DNA from: Aquibium sp. ELW1220
GTDB taxonomy: Bacteria; Pseudomonadota; Alphaproteobacteria; Rhizobiales; Rhizobiaceae
Direction of reading: 5' to 3'
DNA: 64,000 nucleotides
NCBI RefSeq assembly: GCF_030398385.1
Contig: NZ_JAOAOQ010000022.1
Coordinates: 1 to 64,000 of the forward strand
Part shown: piece after piece, positions 1-7,932 of the stretch
Layout: each line of letters starts with the position of its first letter
Position numbering within the stretch: the stretch's first letter is position 1
Notes under the pieces: generated by a model
What the model saw: the letters and a program-made list of their open reading frames with translations, nothing else
The model's database searches: none
What the model was told of the DNA's origin: nothing
Made by a program: the position numbers and the translations under genes

Positions 1-313
1 GCACGCGCGCATCGATGCGGTCGGTCTTGGCGAGGCCGAAGGAGCGGGCATAGGCGCTGATCTGGGTGCCGTGGCCGCGATGGGCGGGGATCGACAGGCC
101 GTTCAGGACGCCGAGCAGGACATCCTCGTAGCCGCCGGTTGCCTCGCACACGGCGAGATCATGGCCGCGGAATTCGGCCAGCGCCTGGCCCAGCGCCTCC
201 GGCTCATTGTCGACGGTGAAGGTTCGGCCCGACGCGAGGTCGTGCAGCGTGACGGAGTGCTTGGCGACGTCGCAGCCGACGACGCGGTGGAATTGCGGAC
301 AATCGTGGATCAT
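1..313 (-). CDS. IS110-family transposase, N-terminal part (runs off left edge)
   Basis: The minus strand from the ATG at 313 reads MIHDCPQFHRVVGCDVAKHS, and later contains CEATGGYE and KTDRIDA. These are the first three acidic positions (D, E, D) of the RuvC-like DEDD catalytic domain of IS110/IS1111 transposases. Only 104 codons are inside the window and the frame is still open at base 1, so the second transposase domain with its Ser motif is not visible. Members of this family move by a DEDD recombinase that, in studied cases, is guided by a bridge RNA from the element's own non-coding end. Because the 3' end is unseen I cannot tell whether the element is intact. Confidence 0.85.
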   Translation of the reverse strand, partial: MIHDCPQFHRVVGCDVAKHSVTLHDLASGRTFTVDNEPEALGQALAEFRGHDLAVCEATGGYEDVLLGVLNGLSIPAHRGHGTQISAYARSFGLAKTDRIDARV

Positions 314-520
314 GATGGGCCTCCGGCTTCGGATTGTCTTCGGGTGCGTCCCAAGGGGCGTCCCGTTCACGTCAGCAAGCGAGCGAAGCCGGGCCGGCGG
401 GTACCCTTGATGAGGACGGACGAAAATCCGAACCTGAGACGGGAGCCCGCCGGCGCCAGCGCCCGTCTGGCCAGACGGGCGCTGGCGAACCAGCTTCCCC
501 GACAGTTAAGCACATCGACG
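314..520. other. Non-coding DNA upstream of the IS110 transposase with a 34-bp perfect palindrome
   Basis: No supported gene. This is the DNA directly 5' of the transposase start. It contains a perfect 34-bp palindrome at 454-487, with arms 454-470 and 471-487. In IS110-group elements the leader next to the transposase is where the structured bridge RNA is encoded, so part of this stretch may be that RNA. The palindrome could equally be a REP-like target into which the element inserted. The element boundary cannot be seen without the other end. Confidence 0.4.
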
Positions 521-524
521 ACAG

Positions 525-690
525 ACAATCCTGAGGCGCGAGCGGAGCGAGCCTCGAAGGACGCACGACCGTGCCGCCGCGGGCTTCGTGACCCGCCTCG
601 CTGCACCGGCGTGGTGCGTCCTTCGAGGCTCGCCCGCGGAGTGAACGGCCGCTCGCCGAAGGTGGTGCGGGCTCGCACCTCAGGATGAGG
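525..690. repeat. REP/RUP-like palindromic intergenic repeat
   Basis: A 20-bp inverted repeat has one arm at 547-566 and the exact reverse complement at 614-633, about 47 bases apart. It is followed by a tail ending in a CCTCAGGATGAGG-like motif near 680-690. The wording of the arms (CGAGCCTCGAAGGACGCAC) is of a kind I recognise as widely dispersed between genes in Rhizobiales genomes. Short reading frames that cross it are repeat artefacts. Confidence 0.6.
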
Positions 691-699
691 ACCGTGGGT

Positions 700-1180
700 G
701 GCCTGCGTTGCCCGATGCGGAGCCTGGCTGCGCCAAACCTCGCCACGAGGACCCCCGTGCAAGCCCATTCCTGTATACATGATTGATCCCATTGTCGTTC
801 CCCACGAAGCCGCGCATGCCGTCCCTCGCTTTGGCGCCAAGTTCGCAAATCGAATCCGGATTCGTACGGAGACTCTTGCATACCAAGACCTTTTTGCGAT
901 TGCGTCGACAGCTTCGGGAAAGTGCAGAGCCATCCGATGTCGGGCCGCATCGGGTTCTTGTGCGTGTTCCCTGGTTGACAGTGCCGTTATGGATCGACAG
1001 TATGCATACATGCGCGTCGCTGATGGAGGGCTCGACGGTGCCCCGCCTGCCAGACATCGCCGACCGGAAAACAATCACGCCCCTTGCCCGCGCCCCGGTC
1101 AGGCTCTACGCCGCATCCGATCAGTTCCCGCGCGCCAGCCGGCGCCCGCTCGCACCAATACGCAAACCCAAAACGGCCCG
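700..1180. promoter_or_regulatory. Non-coding leader of the AEC carrier gene with palindromic sites
   Basis: I find no credible gene here. Three perfect short palindromes are visible: TGTATACA (772-779), CGAATCCGGATTCG (851-864) and GTATGCATAC (1000-1009). The first and third resemble GntR/FCD-type operators. A TTGACA hexamer at 975-980 followed 17 bases later by CAGTAT (998-1003) is a possible sigma-70 promoter whose -10 overlaps the third palindrome. About 170 bases of leader would then separate it from the carrier start. This is sequence pattern only. Confidence 0.35.
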
Positions 1181-2131
1181 ATGCCCGCCATCCTCCCGCT
1201 GATGTTTCCGATCCTGTTCCTGATCGGCCTCGGCTTCCTCGCCGGCAGGACGGGCTATGCGACGCCCGCCCAGATCGACGGGCTGGCGGGTTTCGTGGTG
1301 AATTTCGCGCTGCCCGCGATCATCTTCTCCACATTTACCGGCCAGCATCTTGGGGAGACGATCAACCTCCCCTTCCTCGCTGTCTATGCCGGCGGATCGA
1401 TGATCGCCTTCGCCGTCGTCTTCGGCGTCATGCGCCTCGTGCTGCGGCGGCCGCTGACGGCGGCGGCGATCGGCGCGCTGGGCGGCACCGGCTCCAACAC
1501 GGGCTTCATCGGCTTTCCGGTGGCGTCGCTGGTGATCGGCGCGCCGGCCTTCGTGGCGATGCCGCTGACGATGCTGGTGGAGAACATCCTGATCATCCCG
1601 CTGGCACTGACGCTGGCCGAGCTCGGACGGAACGGCGGCGGCTCGGTGGCGGGCCTGCTCGGCGGGACCGTACGGCGGCTCGCGGCCATGCCGCTGATAT
1701 GGGCGATCTTCGCAGGCACTGCGCTGTCCTTTGCCGAGGTGCCGGTTCCCGCCCTGCTCTCGACTTCGGTCGACCTGCTCGGCCGCGCCTCCGCGCCGGT
1801 GGCGCTGTTCGTGGTGGGCGGGGTGGTGGCCAGCCTGAACCGCGGCGACGTGACGGCGGATATCGGGCCGGTCGTCATCGGCAAGCTCGTGGTGCATCCG
1901 CTGGCCGTGGCCGGCATGCTTCTTGTCATTCCCGGCGTTCCGGCAGGACTTGCCGCATGTGCGATAGTTTTCTCGAGCGCCTCGATGCTAACGATCTATC
2001 CCGTCCTCGCCCGCCGCTACGCGCTGGAGACGAAGGCCGCCGCAGCGCTGATCATCGCGACCGTGGCCGGTCTCTTCACCGTGTCGGCCGTGCTGGCAAC
2101 GCTGCTGACCCGCAGCGACGGAGCCTTCTGA
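1181..2131 (+). CDS. AEC-family (auxin efflux carrier-like) permease
   Basis: This 316-residue integral membrane protein begins MPAILPLMFPILFLIGLGFL and has a hydrophobic profile of about ten segments in two halves. The NFALPAIIF stretch (near residue 45) and the GSNTGFIGFPV motif (near 107) are typical of the AEC/PIN-like superfamily, which exports small organic acids in bacteria. The start at 1181 is chosen because upstream codons in the same frame are non-coding repeat DNA and the family starts directly with the first membrane helix. The gene ends 54 bases before purU on the same strand. Substrate is unknown. GntR-like palindromes upstream suggest metabolite-responsive control. Confidence 0.8.
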   Translation: MPAILPLMFPILFLIGLGFLAGRTGYATPAQIDGLAGFVVNFALPAIIFSTFTGQHLGETINLPFLAVYAGGSMIAFAVVFGVMRLVLRRPLTAAAIGALGGTGSNTGFIGFPVASLVIGAPAFVAMPLTMLVENILIIPLALTLAELGRNGGGSVAGLLGGTVRRLAAMPLIWAIFAGTALSFAEVPVPALLSTSVDLLGRASAPVALFVVGGVVASLNRGDVTADIGPVVIGKLVVHPLAVAGMLLVIPGVPAGLAACAIVFSSASMLTIYPVLARRYALETKAAAALIIATVAGLFTVSAVLATLLTRSDGAF

Positions 2132-2185
2132 CCCGCCCGGGCGCCGCGATCCTCCCGCCGCGCCGCCCAGGCCCGACCTGACCGA

Positions 2186-3061
2186 ATGGAGACCAACTTG
2201 GCTGACGAACCTCTGATCCTTTCCGCTTCCTGCTCCAACAAGCCGGGCATCGTGGCCGCCCTGTCGAAGGCGATCTTCGACATGGGCGGCGACATCGCCG
2301 ACCTGCAGCAGTTCGACGACCACGGCACCGGCCAGTTCTTCTCGCGCGTGGTGTTTTCCGGCGCCACGGCACCGATCGGGGCGCAGAAGGCGCGCGACCT
2401 GCTGGCGCCCGTGCTGGCGCCCTTCGAGATGAACTGGTCGCTGCGCGCCCGCAACGAGCGTCGGCGCGTGCTGATCATGGTGTCGCGCTTCGACCATTGC
2501 CTGGCCGACCTGCTCTATCGCTGGCACATGGGCGAGCTGAACATGGAGATCGCCGGCATCGTCTCCAACTATGCCCGCGACACCTATCCGAACCTCGCCT
2601 TCGGCGACATCCCGTTCCACCACCTGCCGATCTCGAAGGAGACCAAGGCCGAGCAGGAGGCGAAGCTGCTCGACATCGTCAAGGCTGGCGAGGTCGATCT
2701 CGTCGTGCTGGCGCGCTACATGCAGATCCTGTCGGAGGAGATGACCGAGCACCTGGCGGGGCGCTGCATCAACATCCACCATTCTTTCCTGCCCGGGTTC
2801 AAGGGCGCGAAGCCCTACCACCAGGCGCACGAGCGCGGCGTGAAACTGATCGGGGCGACCGCCCACTACGTCACCAGCGATCTCGACGAAGGGCCGATCA
2901 TCGAGCAGGACATCGAGCGCGTGAGCCACCGCGACACCGCCGAGGAACTGGTGCGCAAGGGCCGCGACATCGAGCGCCGCGTGCTCGCCCGCGCGGTGCG
3001 CGCCCATCTGGAAGACCGCGTGCTGATGAACGGCATGCGCACGATCGTGTTTCCGGATTAG
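2186..3061 (+). CDS. purU: Formyltetrahydrofolate deformylase
   Basis: PurU hydrolyses 10-formyl-tetrahydrofolate to formate and tetrahydrofolate, supplying formate for PurT and balancing the one-carbon pool in the cytoplasm. The 291 residues show an N-terminal ACT domain (about 8-85, SASCSNKPGIVAALS) and a C-terminal formyltransferase-fold domain with INIHHSFLPGFKGAKPY, the catalytic histidine region, followed by the conserved Asp in YVTSDLDEGPI. Length is normal for the family. A TTG at 2198 with a GGAG seven bases upstream is an alternative start that would shorten the protein by four residues. The ATG at 2186 has no clear ribosome site. Confidence 0.93.
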   Translation: METNLADEPLILSASCSNKPGIVAALSKAIFDMGGDIADLQQFDDHGTGQFFSRVVFSGATAPIGAQKARDLLAPVLAPFEMNWSLRARNERRRVLIMVSRFDHCLADLLYRWHMGELNMEIAGIVSNYARDTYPNLAFGDIPFHHLPISKETKAEQEAKLLDIVKAGEVDLVVLARYMQILSEEMTEHLAGRCINIHHSFLPGFKGAKPYHQAHERGVKLIGATAHYVTSDLDEGPIIEQDIERVSHRDTAEELVRKGRDIERRVLARAVRAHLEDRVLMNGMRTIVFPD

Positions 3062-3138
3062 GCCTCGCCGGGACGCTTGACCGGTTGCATCTCCCTTGCC
3101 GTTTCCCGGTGAGCAGATACCTTTGGCATCGGGCGGGT

Positions 3139-3269
3139 CGTCATCCTCGGGCTTGTCCCGAGGATCTGCCGACTTGAGTGAGGTTGGTGCCCGGAGCGTT
3201 CCGCGTGACAGCAATACCGTCAAGAAGTCCGGACGTGGGTAGATCCTCGGGACAAGCCCGAGGATGACG
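3139..3269. repeat. Pair of inverted REP-like sequences, 29-bp perfect arms
   Basis: Bases 3139-3167 and 3241-3269 are exact reverse complements, and each arm is itself close to palindromic around CTCGGG...CCCGAG. They sit between purU and the convergent RND operon. This matches a bacterial interspersed mosaic or REP doublet rather than a gene. The 73 bases between the arms hold nothing I can assign. Confidence 0.7.
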
Positions 3270-3360
3270 GCGAAGGTGTTGCTCCGATAGTCAGCCGCAA
3301 GGGCCGTTGGTTAAGCGCTGTCGGGACCGCTTCGTCGTCCCGACACCCTTCGAAACGAGA

Positions 3361-3396
3361 AAAGCCCCGTCCGGCACTGGCCAGGCGGGGCTTTTC
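3361..3396. terminator. Bidirectional Rho-independent terminator
   Basis: The arms AAAAGCCCCG (3361-3370) and CGGGGCTTTT (3387-3396) form a 10-bp stem ending in a T run on both strands. It lies between purU (plus) and the end of the RND permease gene (minus) and can serve both. Confidence 0.8.
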
Positions 3397-3452
3397 CGTT
3401 GGGGACCGTCACTGACGCGTCAGGTCCGCCGCATGGGAATCGGTCGCGCAGG

Positions 3453-6400
3453 TCAGGTGCGCAGCACCCGATAAATGGCTGGTATGACCAGAACGGTCAA
3501 GATGGTCGAGGATGCCAGCCCGAACAGCAGCGAGATCGCCAGCCCCTGGAAGATCGGGTCGGTGAGGATCACGGCGGCGCCGATCATGGCGGCGAGCGCC
3601 GTGAGCAGGATCGGCTTGAAGCGGATCGAGCCCGCCTCGATCAGGATCTCGGTCAGTGACCGGCCGGCACCGTCGGCGTGGCGGATGAAGTCGACGAGCA
3701 GGATCGAGTTGCGGACGATGATGCCGGCCAGCGCGATGAAGCCGATCATCGAGGTGGCCGAGAACGGCGCCCCGAAGAGCCAGTGCCCGCCGAGGATGCC
3801 GATGAAGGTGAGCGGGATCGGCGTCAGGATGACCAGCGGCACCTTGAACGAACCGAACTGCGCGACGACCAGGATGTAGATGCCGAGCAGAGCCACCATG
3901 AAGGCCGCGCCCATGTCGCGGAACGTCACCCAGGTGACCTCCCACTCGCCGTCCCACAGCAGCGTTGGGACCGATTCGTCCTGCGGCTGGCCGTGCAGCG
4001 CGATCACCGGCTTCTCGAGCCCCGTCCAGTCCTGGGCGTCGATCGCCTCCTGCACCGCCAGCATGCCGTAGAGCGGTGCCTCGAAATCGCCGGCGAGCTC
4101 CGCCGTCACCATCTCGGCAGCGCGGCCATTGTGGCGGAAGACCGGGTAGGACGCCGTCTCCGCGTTCAGTTCCACCACGTCGCCGAGTTCGACGACCCCG
4201 CGCGCGCCGGGCAGCACGTTGGCAGGGATCGGCGTGGTCAGGAAGCGCTCGTCGAGCGTACGCTCGCCCTTCGGCCGCTCCAGCCTTATCGCGATCGGCT
4301 GGCGCCCGCCGCCGCGATGCGAATATCCGACCGTCTGGCCGCCGTTCAGGATGCCGATCGTGTCGAACACGTCGCCCTCCTCCACCCCGAAGAATTCGAG
4401 GTCGTCGGTGGAGATCGTCAGCCGCAGCTTTCGCGCCTGCTCGCCGTAGGAATTGTCGACGTCGACGATGAAGGGCACGGAGCGGAACGCCGCCTCGACC
4501 TTCGCGGCAACGAGACGCCGCGTCTGCGCATCCGGTCCATAGATCTCGGCCAGAAGCGTCGCCATGACCGGGGGTCCGGGCGGCGGCTCGACGACCTTGA
4601 GGCTGGTGCCAGCCGGCACCGGCAGACCGGCGATGCGCTGGCGGATGTCGAGCGCGATGGCATGGCTCGAGCGCGACCGCTCGGCCTTGGGCAGGAGGTT
4701 GATCGCGACCTCGCCCTGCTGCGGCTCCGTCCTGTAGAAGGAATGCCGGACAAGGCCGTTGAAGTTGAAGGGGCCGGCGGTCGCCGCATGGGTCTGGACC
4801 GACTTCACCTCCGGCAGCGCGAGCACCTCTCCCGCCACGGCCTGCGCCACCGCATCGGTCGCTTCCACGGACGCGCCTTCGGGCAGGTCGATCGTCACCT
4901 GCAGCTCCGACTTGTTGTCGAAGGGCAGCAGCTTCACGGTGACGTCCTTGGTGTAGAACAGCGCCAGCGAGCCCAGCGTGAGTGCGCCGACGGCAAACAG
5001 GAAGAGCCAGCTGCGCGCCTTCGACGCCAGGATCGGCCGGGCGACTGCCGCGTACATCTTTCCGAGCATGCCGCCATGGGCGTGGTCGTGATGGGCGGGC
5101 ATCGGTGCGTTGCCCGCCGTCTTCAGCATCAGCCAGGGCGTGACGATGACGGCGACGAAGAAGGAGAAGATCATGGCGGCCGACGCATTGGCCGGGATGG
5201 GGCTCATGTAGGGACCCATCATGCCCGAGACGAAGAGCATGGGCAGGAGTGCAGCGACCACGGTGAGCGTTGCCACGATGGTGGGGTTGCCGACCTCGGC
5301 CACCGCCTCGATGGCGGCCCGCTTGCGATCGCGCCCGTCGCCCATGCCCCAGTGACGGGAGATGTTCTCGATGACGACGATGGCGTCGTCGACCAGGATG
5401 CCGATCGAGAAGATCAGCGCGAAGAGCGAGACGCGGTTCAGCGTGTAGCCCATGACGCGGGAGGCAAACAGCGTGAGCAGGATCGTGACCGGGATGACCA
5501 CGGCCACCACGACCGCTTCGCGCCGGCCGATGGAAAACCAGACCAGCAGGATGATCGACACGGTGGCCAGGCCGAGGTGGTAGAGGAGTTCGTTCGCCTT
5601 CTCGTTGGCGGTCTCGCCATAGTCGCGCGTGACCTCGACGGCGATGTCTTCGGGAATCAGGTTACCCTCGAGGCTTTCAACCCTGTGCAGGATCTCTTCG
5701 GCCACGGTGACGGCGTTGGAGCCCGCGCGCTTGGCGACGGCAACGGTCACCGACGGCACGCGGACCAGACCGCCCTCGCCGCGCGTGACGGTGGCGACAT
5801 AGGTGTCGGCGCCGTCCTCGGCGAAGCCGATGTCGGCCACGTCGCGGACATAGACCGGGCGGCCGTCGCGGGCGGTGAGCAGGAGATTGCCGATCGCGGC
5901 GGGCGAGCCAAGGGTTTCGCCGGCCACCAGCATGACCTGATCGCCGCCGTCGCGGACGCGGCCTGCGGGGAAGGCGCGGTTGGCGCCCTGCACCTTGCCC
6001 GCCAGCTGCTGCAGCGTCACGCCGAACAGCGCGAGCTTCTCGGGGTCGGGCGCGATGCGGATGCGCTCGTCCTGGTCGCCGACGAGATAGGTCAGGCCGA
6101 CATCGTCGATCTTGGCGATCTCGGTGCGCAGTTCGCGCGCGATCCGCGTCAGGGTGTTGGCGGTGATGGCGTCGGCGGCTTCCGGCTTCGGCGACAGGGT
6201 GAGCGAGACGATGGCGACGTCGTCGATGCCGCGCCCGACGATCAGCGGCTCGGGCACGCCGACCGGAATGCGGTCCATGTTGGCGCGCACCTTGTCGTGG
6301 ACGCGCAGAACGGCCGAGTCCGACGAGGTGCCGACGATGAAGCGCGCCGTGACCAGCACGCCGTCGTCCTGCGTCTGCGAATAGACGTGCTCGACGCCGT

Positions 6401-6665
6401 CGATGCCCTTGACGATGGTCTCGAGCGGTTCGGTGACGAGCTTGACGGCGTCCTCGGCCTTGAGGCCGGAGGCATCGACGCGGATGTCGACCATGGGAAC
6501 CGAAATCTGCGGCTCCTCCTCGCGCGGCAGCGTCATCAGCGCGATGAGGCCGAAGGCGAAGGCGGCGATGAGGAACAGCGGCGTCAGCGGCGAGGAGATG
6601 AAGGCCCGCGTCAGGCCGCCCGCGATGCCGAGCGACGTGCCGTGCGGTGTCTCGGGGGATGTCAT
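3453..6665 (-). CDS. RND-family efflux permease, inner-membrane subunit
   Basis: This 1070-residue protein has the full RND layout: a TM helix near the N terminus (FLIAAFAFGLIALMTL), a large periplasmic porter domain, TM2-6, a second porter domain and TM8-12. SIGILVDDAIVVIENISRHW lies in TM4 (around residue 420) and carries the paired aspartates of the proton relay. Of the subclasses, it looks nearest to the acriflavin/CzcA-like proteins that sit beside DUF2892 genes. Its start overlaps the adaptor gene's stop by four bases, so the two are translationally coupled. No outer-membrane channel gene is present, so it may use a shared TolC. Substrate is unknown. Confidence 0.9.
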   Translation of the reverse strand: MTSPETPHGTSLGIAGGLTRAFISSPLTPLFLIAAFAFGLIALMTLPREEEPQISVPMVDIRVDASGLKAEDAVKLVTEPLETIVKGIDGVEHVYSQTQDDGVLVTARFIVGTSSDSAVLRVHDKVRANMDRIPVGVPEPLIVGRGIDDVAIVSLTLSPKPEAADAITANTLTRIARELRTEIAKIDDVGLTYLVGDQDERIRIAPDPEKLALFGVTLQQLAGKVQGANRAFPAGRVRDGGDQVMLVAGETLGSPAAIGNLLLTARDGRPVYVRDVADIGFAEDGADTYVATVTRGEGGLVRVPSVTVAVAKRAGSNAVTVAEEILHRVESLEGNLIPEDIAVEVTRDYGETANEKANELLYHLGLATVSIILLVWFSIGRREAVVVAVVIPVTILLTLFASRVMGYTLNRVSLFALIFSIGILVDDAIVVIENISRHWGMGDGRDRKRAAIEAVAEVGNPTIVATLTVVAALLPMLFVSGMMGPYMSPIPANASAAMIFSFFVAVIVTPWLMLKTAGNAPMPAHHDHAHGGMLGKMYAAVARPILASKARSWLFLFAVGALTLGSLALFYTKDVTVKLLPFDNKSELQVTIDLPEGASVEATDAVAQAVAGEVLALPEVKSVQTHAATAGPFNFNGLVRHSFYRTEPQQGEVAINLLPKAERSRSSHAIALDIRQRIAGLPVPAGTSLKVVEPPPGPPVMATLLAEIYGPDAQTRRLVAAKVEAAFRSVPFIVDVDNSYGEQARKLRLTISTDDLEFFGVEEGDVFDTIGILNGGQTVGYSHRGGGRQPIAIRLERPKGERTLDERFLTTPIPANVLPGARGVVELGDVVELNAETASYPVFRHNGRAAEMVTAELAGDFEAPLYGMLAVQEAIDAQDWTGLEKPVIALHGQPQDESVPTLLWDGEWEVTWVTFRDMGAAFMVALLGIYILVVAQFGSFKVPLVILTPIPLTFIGILGGHWLFGAPFSATSMIGFIALAGIIVRNSILLVDFIRHADGAGRSLTEILIEAGSIRFKPILLTALAAMIGAAVILTDPIFQGLAISLLFGLASSTILTVLVIPAIYRVLRT

Positions 6666-7621
6666 GGCAGCTCCACCACGTCACCGGCGGACAGGCCGGT
6701 CAGGACTTCCAGCGTGCCGGCGTCGCCGACCAGCGGCTCGCCGAGAACGACCGCGCGTTCCACGGGCTGGCCGTCGCGCATGACGGAGACGAAGTCGATG
6801 CCCGAGCGGGTCGTCACCGCTGCGCGCGGAACGGCAATTCCCTTCCGTTCGCCGACCGGAACCTCCACGAGGACGCGCGCGTCGACGAAGGCGCTGTCGA
6901 GGCCTTCGACCTCGACGTCGGCGACGACGCGGCCATTCTCGATCTGCGGATAGATCTTCGCCAGGCGGCCGGTCAGTTCCTTGCCGTTGCCGGTGATGCG
7001 GATGTCGGCGCCCGGCACGAGAGTGGCGGAATGGCGTTCGGGGATGGCGAGCCGCAGGAAGAAGCCGCCGCCGCCGAGCGTGGCGATCTCTTCGCCCGCC
7101 ATCACGACCGCGCCGCGGGTGACGGGCACGGTGAGCACGCGGCCGTCGGCGGGAGCCAGAACGGCGCCTTCCTGGCCCTGCTGCACGACGACCGAGCGCT
7201 GCGCCTGCGCCGCCGCGATCTGGTTGAGCGCCACGTCGACGTCGGTCCTCAGCTGGTCGAGCCGCTGCGCCGTCGCGATGCCCTTGTCGACGAGGGACTG
7301 GCCACGCTCGAGTTCGGACTGCGCCCTGGCGAGCTGTGCCTCGAGGGCGCGGAGCTGGGCGTCGTAGGAGGCGATCTGGAACTCGATCTTGTCGTCACGC
7401 ACGGTGGCGATGCGATCGCCCGCCTTTACCTCGTCGCCTTCGGTCACGAGCAGCTCGACGACGATGCCGCCGATCCGCGAGCGGGCCGGCACGAGGTCGC
7501 GCGCCTCGATGCGGCCGTAGACGGCCTTCCATTCGGTGATGGCGATCGGCTCGATAGTCAGCCCGGCCGCCGCCGCCGGGGCGGCGGCGAGCAGGACCGC
7601 GGTCAGGAGGGCAATGCGCAT
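6662..7621 (-). CDS. RND efflux periplasmic adaptor (membrane fusion protein)
   Basis: The 319 residues begin with a clear Sec signal, MRIALLTAVLLAAAPAAAA. A lipoyl half-motif (RSRIGGIVVELLVTEGDEV), a helical hairpin rich in E, Q, R and A (about residues 90-150), the second lipoyl half (VLAPADGRVLTVPVTRGAVV) and beta-barrel and proximal domains follow. Adaptors of this type link the inner-membrane permease to an outer-membrane channel. It lies directly upstream of the permease with a 4-base overlap and 16 bases downstream of the DUF2892 gene, so the three are probably co-transcribed. Confidence 0.9.
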   Translation of the reverse strand: MRIALLTAVLLAAAPAAAAGLTIEPIAITEWKAVYGRIEARDLVPARSRIGGIVVELLVTEGDEVKAGDRIATVRDDKIEFQIASYDAQLRALEAQLARAQSELERGQSLVDKGIATAQRLDQLRTDVDVALNQIAAAQAQRSVVVQQGQEGAVLAPADGRVLTVPVTRGAVVMAGEEIATLGGGGFFLRLAIPERHSATLVPGADIRITGNGKELTGRLAKIYPQIENGRVVADVEVEGLDSAFVDARVLVEVPVGERKGIAVPRAAVTTRSGIDFVSVMRDGQPVERAVVLGEPLVGDAGTLEVLTGLSAGDVVELP

Positions 7622-7637
7622 GACGGTGTTCCCGTTG

Positions 7638-7838
7638 TCAGAAGGCGCAGCCCGGCTTCACGCCGAACAGCTTGAAGATGGATGCCGCCGGGCAGAAGCC
7701 GGTGAAGGCGGACTGCAAGAGGTTCAGGCCGATGAAGACGGTGAACCAGACGAAGAGCGGCGACACCCAGACCGTCAGAACGACGGACAGGAGGACCATG
7801 ATACCGGCAAAGGCGAGGACGGAACGATCGAGGGACAT
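7638..7838 (-). CDS. YgaP-like DUF2892 small membrane protein
   Basis: This 66-residue protein (MSLDRSVLAFAGIMVLLSVV...) has two hydrophobic helices and the GFCPAASIFKLFGV motif of the DUF2892 domain, which in YgaP is fused to a rhodanese. The start at 7838 is supported by GGAG eight bases upstream. Stand-alone DUF2892 proteins often sit with sulfur-handling genes such as sulfide:quinone reductases, persulfide dioxygenases or BigR-type repressors. An SQR-like gene lies just upstream here, which fits a role in sulfane-sulfur handling. The conserved cysteine after GF is present, and a second Cys lies at the C terminus (KPGCAF). Confidence 0.85.
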   Translation of the reverse strand: MSLDRSVLAFAGIMVLLSVVLTVWVSPLFVWFTVFIGLNLLQSAFTGFCPAASIFKLFGVKPGCAF

Positions 7839-7862
7839 GGGTGAATCTCCAATTCGAATTAT

Positions 7863-7884
7863 CACATGATCACTTATGCATGTG
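7863..7884. promoter_or_regulatory. Possible operator upstream of the DUF2892 gene
   Basis: CACATG (7863-7868) and CATGTG (7879-7884) form an inverted repeat with a 10-base spacer, inside an A+T-rich stretch (7850-7890) that stands out from the GC-rich surroundings. It lies 25-46 bases upstream of the DUF2892 start and after the end of the SQR-like gene. It could be an internal promoter/operator for DUF2892 and the RND genes. No regulator gene is adjacent. Confidence 0.35.
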
Positions 7885-7932
7885 TTATGGAAAGTGCAAG
7901 GCCCTGGACGCCATTCTCCGATGCGGATCTGG

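Noticed and set aside
698-1180. N-terminal extension of the AEC carrier frame back to 698
   Set aside because: The upstream codons cross repeat and low-quality sequence with no membrane or family features; the carrier starts naturally at 1181 with its first helix.
3678-6953. 1091-codon plus-strand frame opposite the RND permease
   Set aside because: It is antisense to a clear RND gene; its Asp/Arg/His-rich content is the usual mirror of GC-rich coding DNA.
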